From: Lachnospiraceae bacterium
GTDB lineage: Bacteria > Bacillota > Clostridia > Lachnospirales > Lachnospiraceae
Direction: 5' to 3'
Length of the DNA stretch: 35,064 nt
NCBI GenBank assembly: GCA_016288705.1
Contig: JAEELB010000276.1
Coordinates: forward strand, 1 to 35,064
Shown: piece after piece, positions 24,097 through 32,565 of the stretch
Position numbering within the stretch: the stretch's first letter is position 1
Layout: every line of letters starts with the position of its first letter
The notes under the pieces: generated by a model
Databases searched by the model: none
Seen by the model: only the letters and a program-made list of their open reading frames with translations
Told to the model about the DNA's origin: nothing
Translations under genes and position numbers: made by a program

Positions 24097-27000
24097 GTGA
24101 CTGTCAGGAAAAAGCGCTTTATCATCATTTTCATATGGCTGGTCAGTCTGGTCCCGTTTTATTTTGTGAGCAGCAGCGCTGCGTTCGCGATATGCAAAAA
24201 AAACAGTATCAGGGAGTTTTTATTTTCCGTCAGGAGCATCTCCGATGTTGTCCCGTCCTTTATAGAAAACGATGATTATACGAAGGGTGAGATCAGGACC
24301 AACCATGAAGCCAGGTTAAACGGCCTTGCCATGGCGCTGGAGGATGTTGAGGAGATAGAAAACGCGGAAGCCTTCCTGAAGGAATTTAAGGCGGCCGGAG
24401 GTATCGAAGCCATAGCCGTCTATGACGAAAATGAAAAACCCGTTTACAATGACGGGTTTAAAGATGAGGACGGAACCGCTTCCGGGGACGTGTATTCCGT
24501 AAAGTCCGGCGACCGGTGGCTCGTAAAGATAAAAGACGGATACACGGACACGGAAAGGGATCTGGAATTCCTGAACAACTGGTCCAGAAAGCTTTCGAAT
24601 GTGATCATCGGAGAGAGCGGCTGTCTTTTGGCGGTGGACCCTGAAAACGACGAAGTGCTCTCTTTCAGTTACGGGACCGGCAGTCCCCTGGAGGATCTGG
24701 ACATAAGATATGAGGGCGGCGCTCTTGATTACGAAGCCTTCAGGGAGCTCTTCGGCAAGCCGGATCAGGTGCATAAGATCCGGATCGGAGACCGGATCAT
24801 GTACGGAACAAGGGTCAGATATGACAAGATGTATTTGCTCGCCCTGCTCCCGGAAGAAGAGATCCTTTACGATGTGCGGAATATCGTTATAAACCTTATG
24901 ATCGTTCTGGCCCTTTTTACCGGACTTGTGATGTCCTTTTTGCTCTTTACACTGACCGATGCCTTGAAAGAAGGCGATCCTTCATTATACAGGCATCCTT
25001 CCGGAAAGCTCCTTTTGGGCATGATCATTTCCCTTCTGCTGATACTGTTTCTGTCAGTCTGGATCGGGCTTCTGGATATGTTCGCGGAAAAATACAGGGA
25101 CTGCGAGACAAAGACGGATTATATCTCCTCAAAGATCGAAGCCATAGATACCTTTGAGGAGATGAGAAAAACCTATTCCGATAAGGAATACCTGAAAAAA
25201 TGCCTGATGGCAAAAACCATGATCGGTTTTGCGGAGCGTCCTCTGCGGACAGAAGTTCTGGACAGGATCTCCGAAGGCCTGGGGATAGATCATATTTCCG
25301 TCTATGATGAGAACGGCAGGCCGAAACTGACAAATTCTCCCTTTATCGAGAAACAGATCACACAGGATTCCGATCTGTATCCCCTCCTCAACGGCAGGTA
25401 CAGCATGGTCCTGGAACCCTGTTATGACAATGTTTCGGACAGCTTCATGCAGTATATAGGCGCATCCCTTAGGGATGACATGGGAGCGCCGGACGGTTTT
25501 GTCCGGATCGAAATGGATCTGACAAAACTGAAGGATATCCAGCATGATATCGGTTTTGACAATATCATCCGTCAGGGATGTCTGAGCGAAGGGTCGTTTC
25601 TTGCCCTGATCGACACGGAGACCGGCAAGTTTAAAAATGCCGCCCTGATCGAAAAAAGAGAGGATTCCGAAGCGGAAGGTCAGTTTGATTCATTTTCGGT
25701 GGAGGACACGGATCACGACCGGCGCTATAACAGTTATACTTATTATCTCCTCGGAGAGGAGGATATTAACCTCAAAGAAGACTATACCAACCTGACCCTT
25801 GAGGAAGCCGGTTTTAAGGATGAGGTGCTCCGCCCGGATTACAGCGGCATCCAGACCATACGGGAAAGAGAGTATTATGCCCGCTCCGAAAGGATATGGG
25901 ATGATATCTGCCTGGTTATGAGGGAGAAGGACCGGATAGGACCTGACAATATAATTCCGGCCATCCTGACTGTCGTGACAGCCTTTATTTCCATGTTCTT
26001 AATGCTGATCGTTTTCGTGCAGCCTGGAAATGCCCTTGAGGAAGAGCGGCACGCTGAAGGGAAAGCGCATACAAAGGGGACCATTGATAAGGACAGCTTT
26101 GCCGTCGATGATTTTCTTGCCATGTTCAGCAGTCTTCTTGATTCCGGAAAACCGTATTTTGAGGTCAGATGGCCGGATGACAGTGCTTCCTGGTCAGACA
26201 AGGATGCCTCCGGAAAGCTCAGATCCGTGGTCCGCGGCATCATTCTGGCTATTGTCCTGCTGATCATCATTCAGCAATGGTTCTTTAACTCTATTGACGA
26301 CGATTCCATCTGGTACTATGTGCTCTCTCCGCGGTGGAACGGCGGTATAGATGTGATCACTCTCACAAGGAGCGGGATCGCTGTCATCACCATCATTGCC
26401 GTTTCCTGTGTCATCCATAAACTGCTGTTTTACGTGGCAAGGGCCTCAGGACCTCATGTTGAGACCATTTGTCATCTGCTTAACAGCTTTATAAAATACG
26501 CCTCCTTCATCACGGGTATTTTCTACTGCCTCTCGATCTTCGGAGTGAATATGGGCGTGGCCTTTTCGATCTCCGCAGGGGTGGTCTCCGTGATCATCTC
26601 CATTGCCTGTCAGAGTATCGTTGCCGACATCTTTGCCGGGATATTTATGGTTTTTGAGGGAACCGTTACGGCGGGAGAATTTGTCCACTTCAACGACAGA
26701 TACGGCGCGATCCTCAGCGTAGGGATCAGGACTACCCAGATCATCCGGTTCTCGGAGGTGATGGTAGTCAGGAACAGCGAGTTTAAGAACTATGTGAACG
26801 TCCCTGCCAATGAAAGGGACAGGATGACCGTTTCGATCTACATCGATTTTAATGAGCCCCTTGCGCGGGTGGAGAGCATAATCTTTAAGGAACTGAAGGA
26901 CATGCATCGGAGATTGGTTGAACTCACCGGGGACGAGAATCTTCTGGGGCCCGAATACAGGGGCATCCAGAGATTTACCGATAACGGAGTGGCCCTGGAG

Positions 27001-27258
27001 TTTGCAATTTACGCCAAAGGATTATATTACGGCTGGATCAACAGGGAATTGAACCGCGAACTGAAAATGATGTTTGAAAGAAATAACATCAGGATCGCAA
27101 TGCCTCAGATCGTTGTCAACGAGCCCGCGGATCACGATGAAGTACCCGTAACGGACAATTATCCCACCCGGGTCCCGGACGTGTTGGAACAGCAGGAGGG
27201 ATCGGATCCGAAAGACATTAATAATGTCACCCGCCCGGCAGGAAAAAGATACACTTAA
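24097..27258 (+). CDS. Large MscS-family mechanosensitive channel with two extracellular sensor regions
   Basis: The product is 1053 residues, about four times E. coli MscS. The start is GTG with GGAG about 8 bases upstream. Order: membrane helix (about 8-28); extracellular region 1 (30-260); two helices (about 263-288 and 304-328); extracellular region 2 (330-615); helix (about 618-638); cytosolic stretch; helices near 710, 760 and 803; the pore-lining helix and MscS core (about 820-1015) with SISAGVVSVIISIACQSI and FVHFNDRYGAI. Both extracellular regions contain the same pattern (AIAVYDENEKPVYN at about 108-121 and HISVYDENGRPKLTN in the second), like the core strands of Cache-type sensor domains, suggesting an internal duplication. 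MscS channels open under membrane tension; here opening may also be set by an external ligand. It forms an operon with the phosphatase gene 24 bases downstream. Confidence 0.8.
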   Translation: MTVRKKRFIIIFIWLVSLVPFYFVSSSAAFAICKKNSIREFLFSVRSISDVVPSFIENDDYTKGEIRTNHEARLNGLAMALEDVEEIENAEAFLKEFKAAGGIEAIAVYDENEKPVYNDGFKDEDGTASGDVYSVKSGDRWLVKIKDGYTDTERDLEFLNNWSRKLSNVIIGESGCLLAVDPENDEVLSFSYGTGSPLEDLDIRYEGGALDYEAFRELFGKPDQVHKIRIGDRIMYGTRVRYDKMYLLALLPEEEILYDVRNIVINLMIVLALFTGLVMSFLLFTLTDALKEGDPSLYRHPSGKLLLGMIISLLLILFLSVWIGLLDMFAEKYRDCETKTDYISSKIEAIDTFEEMRKTYSDKEYLKKCLMAKTMIGFAERPLRTEVLDRISEGLGIDHISVYDENGRPKLTNSPFIEKQITQDSDLYPLLNGRYSMVLEPCYDNVSDSFMQYIGASLRDDMGAPDGFVRIEMDLTKLKDIQHDIGFDNIIRQGCLSEGSFLALIDTETGKFKNAALIEKREDSEAEGQFDSFSVEDTDHDRRYNSYTYYLLGEEDINLKEDYTNLTLEEAGFKDEVLRPDYSGIQTIREREYYARSERIWDDICLVMREKDRIGPDNIIPAILTVVTAFISMFLMLIVFVQPGNALEEERHAEGKAHTKGTIDKDSFAVDDFLAMFSSLLDSGKPYFEVRWPDDSASWSDKDASGKLRSVVRGIILAIVLLIIIQQWFFNSIDDDSIWYYVLSPRWNGGIDVITLTRSGIAVITIIAVSCVIHKLLFYVARASGPHVETICHLLNSFIKYASFITGIFYCLSIFGVNMGVAFSISAGVVSVIISIACQSIVADIFAGIFMVFEGTVTAGEFVHFNDRYGAILSVGIRTTQIIRFSEVMVVRNSEFKNYVNVPANERDRMTVSIYIDFNEPLARVESIIFKELKDMHRRLVELTGDENLLGPEYRGIQRFTDNGVALEFAIYAKGLYYGWINRELNRELKMMFERNNIRIAMPQIVVNEPADHDEVPVTDNYPTRVPDVLEQQEGSDPKDINNVTRPAGKRYT

Positions 27259-27282
27259 GAAACTGAAAAAAGGAGAAAAGTC

Positions 27283-29286
27283 ATGAAAAAGAGTTCAGGA
27301 AAACCCAGGCTCAATATTTTGTCCAGGATCGCCATACTTTTTGTGGTTGCGCTTCTTGTCACTTACATCTTTACGTTTTTCCTGATCAGGCTGTTCTATA
27401 TCAGATACGCTGCCGATGAGGCAAAGGAGATGGCTGAGAACGCGGCATTTGCGGCGGTTGATATCATAGGCAGCAGCGATGATGTGATAGAAATGAAAAA
27501 TGACCCGGAGCTGCGTGAACGTGTTCACGAGTATTTCCGCGACATATGTATCAGATCCGATCTCAGATACATGTATCTGTATGTCGTTGATGAAGATGAA
27601 AAGATACATTACCTCGTCTGCGCTGCGGCGGATGATGAGGATGACAGGAAAATGAATGAGGAATACGGCACTTTCGGCGCAGTCTCCGAGAGACCGCTTT
27701 ATGATGTGGAGATAGATGTTCTCGAAGAGGACATGGATGGGGATTATCAGTTTGTGAACAACAGATACGGCCCGGTGTGTATGTATGTCATTCCTGTTCG
27801 GGGAAGCAGCGGTTCCATAGAGGCTTTACTGGGAGTTGATTACAGCATGAATAAGATCAGGAAAATGGCTCTGCACAATCTCAGACATTCTCTCCTGATC
27901 GGATTGATAATGATATCCTTTACCTATCTGCTTTCCCTTCTCTTTATAAGGCATTCCGTGATACGCCCCATAAACGAACTGTCCCACAGGATGAAAAGAT
28001 TTGTCGAAGACAGGAACAGCGCGGCCTCCGCTCGCAACAAGTCTTCGTATTTTGAAGACGAGATGACCGATATAGAAGATTCCTTTGACAAGATGGCGGA
28101 GGATATCTCCGGATTTGTACTTGATATTGAGGGACTTACCAGGGAAAAGACACAGAATCAGACCCAGCTGGATATCGCAAGAAATATACAGGAGGGGATG
28201 GTGCCCGCGGAGCAGTGCTATTTCAGCAAAGACGCCGAAATATACGGTTATGCGCAGCCTGCAAAACAGGTGGGAGGGGATTTTTACGAGGTCATTCCTC
28301 TCGATGAGAACAGGATCAGCATAGTGATCGGAGATATTTCCGGAAAAGGAGTTTCCGCAGCGATCTTCATGTCCATGGTCAAGACGCTGATCAGGGAGAA
28401 CATTCTTACAGGCAGAGGACTTGCGGAATGCCTCAGGAGGGCCAACAGGGAACTGTGCTTCTCCAATCCCGAAGGGATGTTTGCTACGGTGTTTGCCGCT
28501 ATATATGATACCGAGACGGGAGTGCTTTCATATGCAAACGCGGGACATAACAGCCCAATTCTCATAAAAAGCGGAGCGCGCTGGATGGATATGGACAGCG
28601 GCATGGCTCTGGGACTGTTTGAGGATGTTGAGATAGAGGATGCAGAGATCCGCCTTGACAGCGGGGACGGTATCATCCTCTATACCGACGGGATGACAGA
28701 CGCCGTTGATAAGGATAATAACCAGTTCGGCGAAGAGGCGTTTTTGGAGTGCGTTCGGGAAAAACTCTCCGGGACAGGAGGATTCCTGGGCGCTACTCCT
28801 CTGGTGAAAGGGATATTGTCAACGGTCTGGGATTTTTCAAAGGATTCCGAACAGTTTGACGATATGACCTGCGTGTCCCTGGTGAGGCACAGGGATAATG
28901 ACGAAAGCGGAGTGATCAGGCCTGAGATACCATCCTTTTCCATTATACGGGAATATATTCTGGGAGCTCTCGGGGATTCCGAGAATACCAGGAGCATCAT
29001 CATGGCCTGTGAAGAAGTGTTTGACAATATTGCGATGTATTCGAATGCGGACAAAGTTTCCTTCGCGTGTTACCGGACGGGAGAGGGTTATACCGTCTGT
29101 TTCAGGGATAACGGGGTGCCCTTTGATCCCGTTGACCATGCGGTGAAAAAGAAAAAATTTGAGGAACTGGACACAGGGGGGATGGGTATCATGCTCGCCC
29201 GTAAGTATTCCAAAAAAATGTATTACGAGAGGAGAGGTGACAGGAACGTACTGATCATGTGGTTTGATCTGCCTAAAGGAGAGTAA
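27283..29286 (+). CDS. Membrane sensor PP2C-type phosphatase (RsbU/SpoIIE-like) fused to an RsbW-like ATPase domain
   Basis: The product is 667 residues, start ATG after AAGGAG. Order: membrane helix (about 10-33); extracellular sensor (38-200) with YMYLYVVDEDEKIHYL, resembling the Cache-type pattern; second helix (about 206-226); HAMP-like linker (227-280); PP2C/SpoIIE phosphatase (about 295-535) with GGDFYEVI, IVIGDISGKGVSAA, YANAGHNSP and ILYTDGMTDAVD, the Asp residues being metal ligands; and a C-terminal GHKL ATPase (about 545-667) with ACEEVFDNIAMYS (N-box), FRDNGVPFDP and GGMGIMLA. RsbU-type phosphatases dephosphorylate anti-sigma-factor antagonists, while RsbW-type ATPases phosphorylate them and bind sigma factors. 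Having both in one chain gives opposing activities on one target. No STAS antagonist or sigma factor is encoded in the window. It is co-transcribed with the channel gene. Confidence 0.88.
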   Translation: MKKSSGKPRLNILSRIAILFVVALLVTYIFTFFLIRLFYIRYAADEAKEMAENAAFAAVDIIGSSDDVIEMKNDPELRERVHEYFRDICIRSDLRYMYLYVVDEDEKIHYLVCAAADDEDDRKMNEEYGTFGAVSERPLYDVEIDVLEEDMDGDYQFVNNRYGPVCMYVIPVRGSSGSIEALLGVDYSMNKIRKMALHNLRHSLLIGLIMISFTYLLSLLFIRHSVIRPINELSHRMKRFVEDRNSAASARNKSSYFEDEMTDIEDSFDKMAEDISGFVLDIEGLTREKTQNQTQLDIARNIQEGMVPAEQCYFSKDAEIYGYAQPAKQVGGDFYEVIPLDENRISIVIGDISGKGVSAAIFMSMVKTLIRENILTGRGLAECLRRANRELCFSNPEGMFATVFAAIYDTETGVLSYANAGHNSPILIKSGARWMDMDSGMALGLFEDVEIEDAEIRLDSGDGIILYTDGMTDAVDKDNNQFGEEAFLECVREKLSGTGGFLGATPLVKGILSTVWDFSKDSEQFDDMTCVSLVRHRDNDESGVIRPEIPSFSIIREYILGALGDSENTRSIIMACEEVFDNIAMYSNADKVSFACYRTGEGYTVCFRDNGVPFDPVDHAVKKKKFEELDTGGMGIMLARKYSKKMYYERRGDRNVLIMWFDLPKGE

Positions 29287-29287
29287 A

Positions 29288-29299
29288 TGCCTTAAGGCA
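29288..29299. repeat. 12-bp perfect palindrome after the phosphatase gene
   Basis: TGCCTTAAGGCA begins one base after the phosphatase stop codon and lies 30 bases before the uridine phosphorylase start. It has no T-run and no loop, so it is a poor terminator; a protein-binding site is possible. Confidence 0.35.
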
Positions 29300-29328
29300 G
29301 GGTTTGCTGCAGCGGAGAGGAGGACAGG

Positions 29329-30129
29329 ATGATAGATTACGCGGAAGGATCGGGAAAACAGTACCATGTGGGTTTGGGCCCCGGAGACGTCGGGAAATAT
29401 GTGCTGCTTCCGGGAGACCCGAAAAGATGTAAACTGATCGCGGATCACCTTGAGAATGCGGAACTGGTGGCTGATGTCAGGGAATTTACCACTTACACCG
29501 GTGAACTGTGCGGGGAAAAGGTGAGCGTCACATCCACCGGCATCGGGGGGCCTTCTGCTTCCATAGCCATAGAGGAACTGACGAAGTGCGGCGCCCACAC
29601 CTATATACGCGTGGGAACCTGCGGCGGTATGAGAAAGGACGTGAAGGGGGGAGACATTGTGATCGCGAACGGCGCTGTGAGGATGGAAGGGACCAGCCGT
29701 GAATTTGCGCCTCTTGAATATCCTGCCGTGCCCGATTATGAGGTGCTTTCCGCCCTTTCCCACACCGCGGAAAAACTGGGACTCAGGGCTCATGTGGGAG
29801 TGGTGCAGTGCAAGGATTCATTTTACGGTCAGCATGAGCCGGATCTCATGCCTGTTTCCTATGTTCTTCAGAACAGCTGGGACGCTTATCTCCGTATGGG
29901 GTGCCTGGCCAGTGAGATGGAAGGGGCTGCACTGTTCATTGCAGGCGCCTTTTTGAGGGTGAGGGTAGGGTCCTGTTATCTGGTCATAGCCAATCAGGAG
30001 AGGGCAAAGGCAGGGCTTTCAAACGAACAGGTTCATGACACCGAGCCTGTGATCTGTCTTGCGGTGGAGGCTCTTAAGCGGCTGATCGAGTCGGACAGGA
30101 GGAAGGATACGAAACCGGGACAGGATTGA
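29329..30129 (+). CDS. udp: Uridine phosphorylase (nucleoside phosphorylase family)
   Basis: The product is 266 residues; start ATG with GGAGG upstream. It cleaves uridine with phosphate to uracil and ribose-1-phosphate in cytosolic pyrimidine salvage. Seen: [10 protein letters not shown] (phosphate-binding start of the fold), [24 protein letters not shown], the long stretch DSFYGQHEP in the region that contacts the base, and SEMEGAALF with the Glu that binds the ribose hydroxyls. [16 protein letters not shown] is also characteristic of uridine rather than purine enzymes. Length is normal. Its stop codon TGA is part of the TTGACA -35 box of the following promoter. It lies 42 bases after the phosphatase gene and may be read from the same transcript. 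Confidence 0.92.
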   Translation: MIDYAEGSGKQYHVGLGPGDVGKYVLLPGDPKRCKLIADHLENAELVADVREFTTYTGELCGEKVSVTSTGIGGPSASIAIEELTKCGAHTYIRVGTCGGMRKDVKGGDIVIANGAVRMEGTSREFAPLEYPAVPDYEVLSALSHTAEKLGLRAHVGVVQCKDSFYGQHEPDLMPVSYVLQNSWDAYLRMGCLASEMEGAALFIAGAFLRVRVGSCYLVIANQERAKAGLSNEQVHDTEPVICLAVEALKRLIESDRRKDTKPGQD

Positions 30130-30154
30130 CATAAGTTTTTTTGATAATTACAAT
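30126..30154 (+). promoter_or_regulatory. Near-consensus promoter of the pilC-pilD genes
   Basis: TTGACA (30126-30131) is a perfect -35 and overlaps the udp stop codon. After 17 bases comes TACAAT (30149-30154), one mismatch from consensus. Predicted start is near 30161. The 10-base palindrome TTGATATCAA (30180-30189) lies in the resulting leader, between start point and ribosome site. Confidence 0.75.
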
Positions 30155-30213
30155 GATTTGTTGTGCATCTTTACTTGCATTGATATCAACCGGATCTCAA
30201 GGGAGGCGTAGAT

Positions 30214-31428
30214 TTGAAAACATTTGAATACCGCGCCCAGATGCCAAACGGCAGGGAAGCAAGGGGCGTTATCCAGGCGACGGACGAGTTTGCGGCTATA
30301 CAGAAGATCAGAAATGATTATCCGGTAGTCACGCATATTGCCGAGGTGCAGGCAAAGGGAAGTACCGGTCTCAACATGGAGATCGGCGGACCCAGAAAGA
30401 TCAATCTGAAAAGTCTTTCCATCGCCTGCAAGCAGATAGCCATTACTCTGAAAGCCGGAGTCCCCATTGCCAGATGCCTTGAACTCATAGGCAATCAGAC
30501 CGAGGACAAGATGCTTAAGAGGATAATCACGAAGACCGCAGAGGACGTGGCCGAAGGAAACGGGCTGGCTTCAAGTCTCCACCGTAACGGACCGGAACTC
30601 CCGCCCACATTCATCGAGACCATGAGAGCCGGTGAGGAATCCGGAAATCTTGAACACTCCTTTGACGAGATGTCCGAGTATTACGAAAAAGCGTACAAGA
30701 ATGCCGGAAAGATAAAGAGCGCATTGGGCTATCCCATATTCGTGCTCATCGTGGCCGTCATCGTTCTTTTCATCGTCATGATGTTCGTTATGCCGGCCAT
30801 GGGCAGCACATTCAAGGATCTGGGAGGAGAGCTTCCCATCATGACGAAGATCATGATCGGCATGTCCGACTTCTTTGTAAAATACTGGATGGTGATGGTG
30901 GCCGTTATCGCGGTGTTTTTCCTGGCCAGATCCCTGTTCCTCCTGACAGAGAAAGGAAAGGAGGTCCATGCCGTCATTCAGCTCAAAAATCCCTTTTTCG
31001 GAAAGATACACACTCTTTCCGGGGCCGCGCAGTTTGCTAACACCATGGCCATGCTCCTGGCCTCAGGCCTTACCGTAAATAACGCCGTGGATATCACCTC
31101 CCGCACCATGGATAATTACATCCTGAGAAAGGAAGTGGGAGGGATAAAGGATCAGGTCGAACAGGGCGTGCCCTTCGGGGAGTGCGTGAAGAGATGCGAG
31201 CACCTTCCCGCGACCCTTCAGGACATGTGCACCATAGGAGAGCAGACGGGTGAACTTGATTCCACCCTTGATGTCATAGGGGAGTTTTATGACAATGAAA
31301 CCGACGTGGCAACAGCCTCTGCCATTGCGAAGATCGAGCCTACGATGATGGTGGGGCTTGCGATCTTTGCGGGATTCATTGTCATATCCATCTATCTGCC
31401 CATGTTCACCATGTATAATTACATGTGA
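30214..31428 (+). CDS. Type IV pilus / type II secretion inner-membrane platform protein (GspF/PilC family)
   Basis: The product is 404 residues. The start is TTG with GGGAGG seven bases upstream. The N-terminal FEYRAQMPNGREARGVI is typical of PilC/GspF. Two T2SSF domains follow, each starting with a cytosolic helical part (ACKQIAITLKAGVPIARCLE and FANTMAMLLASGLTVNNAVD) and ending in membrane helices near 170-195, 225-245 and 370-398. The motifs RAGEESGNLE and IGEQTGELD appear in matching places of the two halves. The protein is the membrane base on which the assembly ATPase acts to build pilus or pseudopilus fibres. No GspE/PilB ATPase or pilin gene is in the window, so those parts must be encoded elsewhere or beyond the right edge. 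Its stop overlaps the next start. Confidence 0.93.
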   Translation: MKTFEYRAQMPNGREARGVIQATDEFAAIQKIRNDYPVVTHIAEVQAKGSTGLNMEIGGPRKINLKSLSIACKQIAITLKAGVPIARCLELIGNQTEDKMLKRIITKTAEDVAEGNGLASSLHRNGPELPPTFIETMRAGEESGNLEHSFDEMSEYYEKAYKNAGKIKSALGYPIFVLIVAVIVLFIVMMFVMPAMGSTFKDLGGELPIMTKIMIGMSDFFVKYWMVMVAVIAVFFLARSLFLLTEKGKEVHAVIQLKNPFFGKIHTLSGAAQFANTMAMLLASGLTVNNAVDITSRTMDNYILRKEVGGIKDQVEQGVPFGECVKRCEHLPATLQDMCTIGEQTGELDSTLDVIGEFYDNETDVATASAIAKIEPTMMVGLAIFAGFIVISIYLPMFTMYNYM

Positions 31429-32213
31429 TGGCGAGCCTGTCTTTGCCGTTGGCATTATACTCCGGGGTGATCATCTTCCTTCTGGGGACTGTTTTCGGAA
31501 GCTTCATCAACTGTCTGTCCTACAGGGTCGTTAAAGGTGAGGATCCCGTCAGGGGCAGGAGCAGGTGTGTGAATTGCGGGCATGAGCTGTCGCCTTCGGA
31601 TCTGGTGCCCGTGTTCAGTTATGTCTTTCTGCGGGGCAGATGCAGATACTGCGGAGAAAAGATATCCCCCAGATATCTGATCGCGGAAGTGCTGATGGGA
31701 CTTCTGTTCCTTTTTGCCTTCATCAGGTTCGGCCTTTCCCTGTCAACCATGACGGTGTGCGGAGCAGCCGTGATACTCATGGGACTGTCGCTCACCGATC
31801 TTGAGAGTTATGAGATACCGGATGGTTTCATTATCGCCCTCATTATATGGTGGGCCGTTTCGGTCCTGCTGAAGGCTCTGACCGGACAGGCCTGGGTCCG
31901 GTATCTGACTGACGGGATCATCGGCGGGGTTTCCGTTGCAGGGGGCATTCTGCTCCTCTCACTCATTTTTGACAGACTCCTCGGAAAGGAAAGCCTGGGA
32001 GGCGGGGATATTAAGCTGTTCTTTGCCGCAGGCCTTTTCCTCGGGGTGGCATCCTCCCTTTTCAACCTGATATTGTCATGCCTTGTGGGACTTGCTTTCG
32101 CTTTCCTGTTAAAGAAAAACAAGATCCCTTTCGGGCCTTCCATCGCCCTGTCCACCTATCTGAGCATGCTTTTCGGACCCATGGTCACGGGGTGGTATCT
32201 GAGCCTTCTGTAA
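31428..32213 (+). CDS. Prepilin peptidase / N-methyltransferase (GspO/PilD, type IV leader peptidase)
   Basis: The product is 261 residues from the ATG in the TGATG overlap with the previous stop; a GTG at 31425 is a possible alternative, one codon earlier. Neither has a strong ribosome site, so coupling to the previous gene is likely. Motifs: GSFINCLSYRVVKGE at the N-terminus; the two zinc-type CxxC pairs C47/C50 and C72/C75 in the cytosolic methyltransferase loop; and the two catalytic aspartates in TDLESYEIPDG and GGGDIKLF. At least seven hydrophobic helices are visible. It cleaves the leader of prepilins and methylates the new N-terminus. It pairs functionally with the platform protein directly upstream. 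Confidence 0.94.
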   Translation: MASLSLPLALYSGVIIFLLGTVFGSFINCLSYRVVKGEDPVRGRSRCVNCGHELSPSDLVPVFSYVFLRGRCRYCGEKISPRYLIAEVLMGLLFLFAFIRFGLSLSTMTVCGAAVILMGLSLTDLESYEIPDGFIIALIIWWAVSVLLKALTGQAWVRYLTDGIIGGVSVAGGILLLSLIFDRLLGKESLGGGDIKLFFAAGLFLGVASSLFNLILSCLVGLAFAFLLKKNKIPFGPSIALSTYLSMLFGPMVTGWYLSLL

Positions 32214-32264
32214 GACGACCGGTTCCGATATTCCCGCCTCGCTCGTTTTTCCGATCAATCTGTG

Positions 32265-32294
32265 TTGATTCTGTGACAATCCGTGTGATATCAT
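32265..32294 (+). promoter_or_regulatory. Possible promoter of the IS-interrupted gene
   Basis: TTGATT (32265-32270), an 18-base spacer and TATCAT (32289-32294). A leader of about 110 bases would follow, with an imperfect hairpin of 10-base arms at 32337-32346 and 32350-32359. The 195-base gap between the peptidase gene and 32409 otherwise shows nothing recognisable. Confidence 0.45.
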
Positions 32295-32408
32295 AATAAT
32301 CGGCTTATTCTATCTGTTTGAATGATCGTAGGAGGTATTTCTTCCGTACCGGATGAAATAGAAGGAAAATGCGCGTTTTGTGCCGAAAGAGGAAAGGAGG
32401 ACGCGAAG

Positions 32409-32478
32409 ATGAGGGGAGACGTCAAAGGAAGGTTCAAGTCGCTTCTGGCAACGGCCCTTACGCTGGTCATGACCATAT
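32409..32478 (+). pseudogene. 5' remnant of a secreted-protein gene cut by an IS21-family insertion
   Basis: An excellent ribosome site (AAAGGAGG) precedes ATG at 32409. The 23 native codons visible encode a classic export signal: basic MRGDVKGRFK followed by the hydrophobic core SLLATALTLVMTI. The frame then enters the end repeats of the insertion element and continues in unrelated Arg/Ser-rich sequence to 32558. The rest of the gene must lie beyond the right edge of the window, if it still exists. The position after the pilus genes suggests, but does not show, a surface or pilus role. The signal does not match the type IV prepilin pattern. Confidence 0.65.
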
Positions 32479-32550
32479 TGAATATTACGGGGCGGCGGAG
32501 CCGCCTGTCCGGTGGTGGCAGAGCCACCTGTCCGGACTTTCGGAGCCACC
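32479..32550. repeat. Left (istB-side) end of the IS with terminal repeat units
   Basis: After the tip come three units in inverted orientation relative to the other end, recognisable as AGCCGCCTGTCCGG (32500-32513), AGCCACCTGTCCGG (32522-32535) and AGCCACC (32544-32550). Their complement matches GTCCGGACAGGTGGCTCTG at the right end. These are probable transposase binding sites. Confidence 0.75.
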
Positions 32551-32565
32551 CCGTTTGACTACTGG

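Noticed and set aside
28837..29793. Minus-strand open frame of 318 codons
   Set aside because: It is the complement of the phosphatase 3' end and of udp, both clearly coding on the plus strand.
32409..32478. Interrupted gene as a type IV prepilin
   Set aside because: The N-terminus lacks the G-F-x-x-x-E cleavage pattern of prepilins and looks like an ordinary Sec signal peptide.
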